Of a DNA stretch of 7,824 bases, positions 5,955 to 7,824 are shown one piece after another. Position numbers and translations under genes: made by a program. Source of the DNA: Rubrivivax sp. Lineage in GTDB: Bacteria; Pseudomonadota; Gammaproteobacteria; Burkholderiales; Burkholderiaceae_C. Location of the stretch: NCBI GenBank assembly GCA_027484885.1, contig JAIXSD010000385.1, positions 1-7,824 on the forward strand, written 5' to 3'. The first letter of the stretch is position 1. Each line of letters begins with the position of its first letter. The notes beneath the pieces were generated by a model. The model worked only from the letters and a program-made list of their open reading frames with translations, had not been told where the DNA came from and did not search any database.

Positions 5955-6535
5955 ATGGACTCATCCTCACATTCCAACAACGCCCCGCCGTCTTTCCACG
6001 GCACCACCATCGTCAGCGTGCGCCGTGCACTGCCGGATGGCCGCATGCAGGTCGCCATCGGCGGTGACGGCCAGGTGACCCTGGGCCACATCGTCGTCAA
6101 GGCCAGCGCGCGCAAGGTGCGCAAGCTGCACCGCGATCAGGTGCTGGCCGGTTTCGCCGGCGCCACGGCCGATGCCTTCACCCTGTTCGAACGCTTCGAG
6201 GCCAAGCTCGAAAAGCACCAGGGCCACCTGGTGCGCGCCGCCGTCGAGCTGACGCGCGACTGGCGCACCGACCGCGTGCTGCGCCGCCTGGAGGCCATGC
6301 TGGCCGTGGCCGACCGCACGGCCTCGCTGATCATCACCGGCAATGGCGATGTGCTGGAGCCCGAGCTGGGCATCGTCGCCATCGGCTCGGGCGGCGCCTA
6401 CGCCCAGGCCGCCGCGCGCGCCCTGCTGCAGCACAGCACGCTCAGCGCCCCCGAAATCGTCAAGCAGTCGCTGGAAATTGCCGGCGAGATCTGCATCTAC
6501 ACCAACGGCAATCACACCATCGAAGTGTTGGAACC

Positions 6536-6539
<4 letters not shown>
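5955..6539 (+). CDS. hslV: ATP-dependent protease HslVU, peptidase subunit HslV (ClpQ)
   Basis: Proteasome-like N-terminal-threonine peptidase; a dodecamer of two hexameric rings capped by HslU degrades regulatory and misfolded proteins in the cytoplasm. 194 residues against about 176 in E. coli. The catalytic threonine is T17 in [11 protein letters not shown] (14-24), so the first 16 residues ([16 protein letters not shown]) are a propeptide to be removed. D38 (GGDGQ) and K54 (ARKVR) correspond to the other active-site residues. [54 protein letters not shown] and ICIYTN are family hallmarks. Compared with E. coli there are about five extra residues in the turn after VSVRR (ALPDGRM). The ATG is the only usual in-frame start after an upstream in-frame TGA (5919-5921); its ribosome site is weak (GGA at 5946-5948). 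The stop overlaps the hslU start (ATGA). Expression is probably heat-inducible. Confidence 0.98.

Positions 6540-7824
<1,285 letters not shown>

Overview
The window is ordinary core chromosome of a high-GC betaproteobacterium, most likely order Burkholderiales. The protein sequences point there: a CorC of the type found in that order, a DksA with a long variable front and only one of the four zinc cysteines, and the gene order COG0523 GTPase / dksA / STAS protein / hslV / hslU. There is no sign of phage, transposon, plasmid, CRISPR, tRNA or rRNA, and coding density is about 93%.

Layout. On the minus strand, reading leftward from 1714, corC is followed by lnt, which runs off the left edge. The two overlap by one base (TGATG). 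A 130-base divergent region (1715-1844) separates them from five plus-strand genes: a COG0523 (YjiA-like) metal-handling GTPase (1845-2882), dksA (3082-3804), a 647-residue protein with two STAS-like domains (3923-5866), hslV (5955-6539) and hslU (6536 to the right edge, missing only the last residues). hslV and hslU overlap by four bases (ATGA).

Function. corC-lnt is an envelope pair; Lnt finishes lipoprotein acylation. The plus-strand block is about stress and physiology: a GTPase with a CxCC site and a His-rich loop that fits zinc or other metal delivery, the ppGpp partner DksA in a form that has lost most zinc ligands, an uncharacterised STAS-repeat protein, and the two-part HslVU heat-shock protease.

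Most interesting signals. (1) A consensus-grade sigma-32 promoter lies directly in front of hslV, so close that the heat-shock mRNA would be nearly leaderless. (2) A perfect 11-bp inverted repeat is woven into that promoter. (3) A zinc-ligand-poor DksA sits next to a COG0523 GTPase, resembling the zinc-starvation pair dksA2/COG0523 of Pseudomonas. (4) The 647-residue protein contains an internal duplication of helical module plus STAS-like domain. (5) The COG0523 gene has a second, weaker sigma-32-like promoter. I found no wholly new multi-gene system; the least-explained gene is the STAS-repeat protein.
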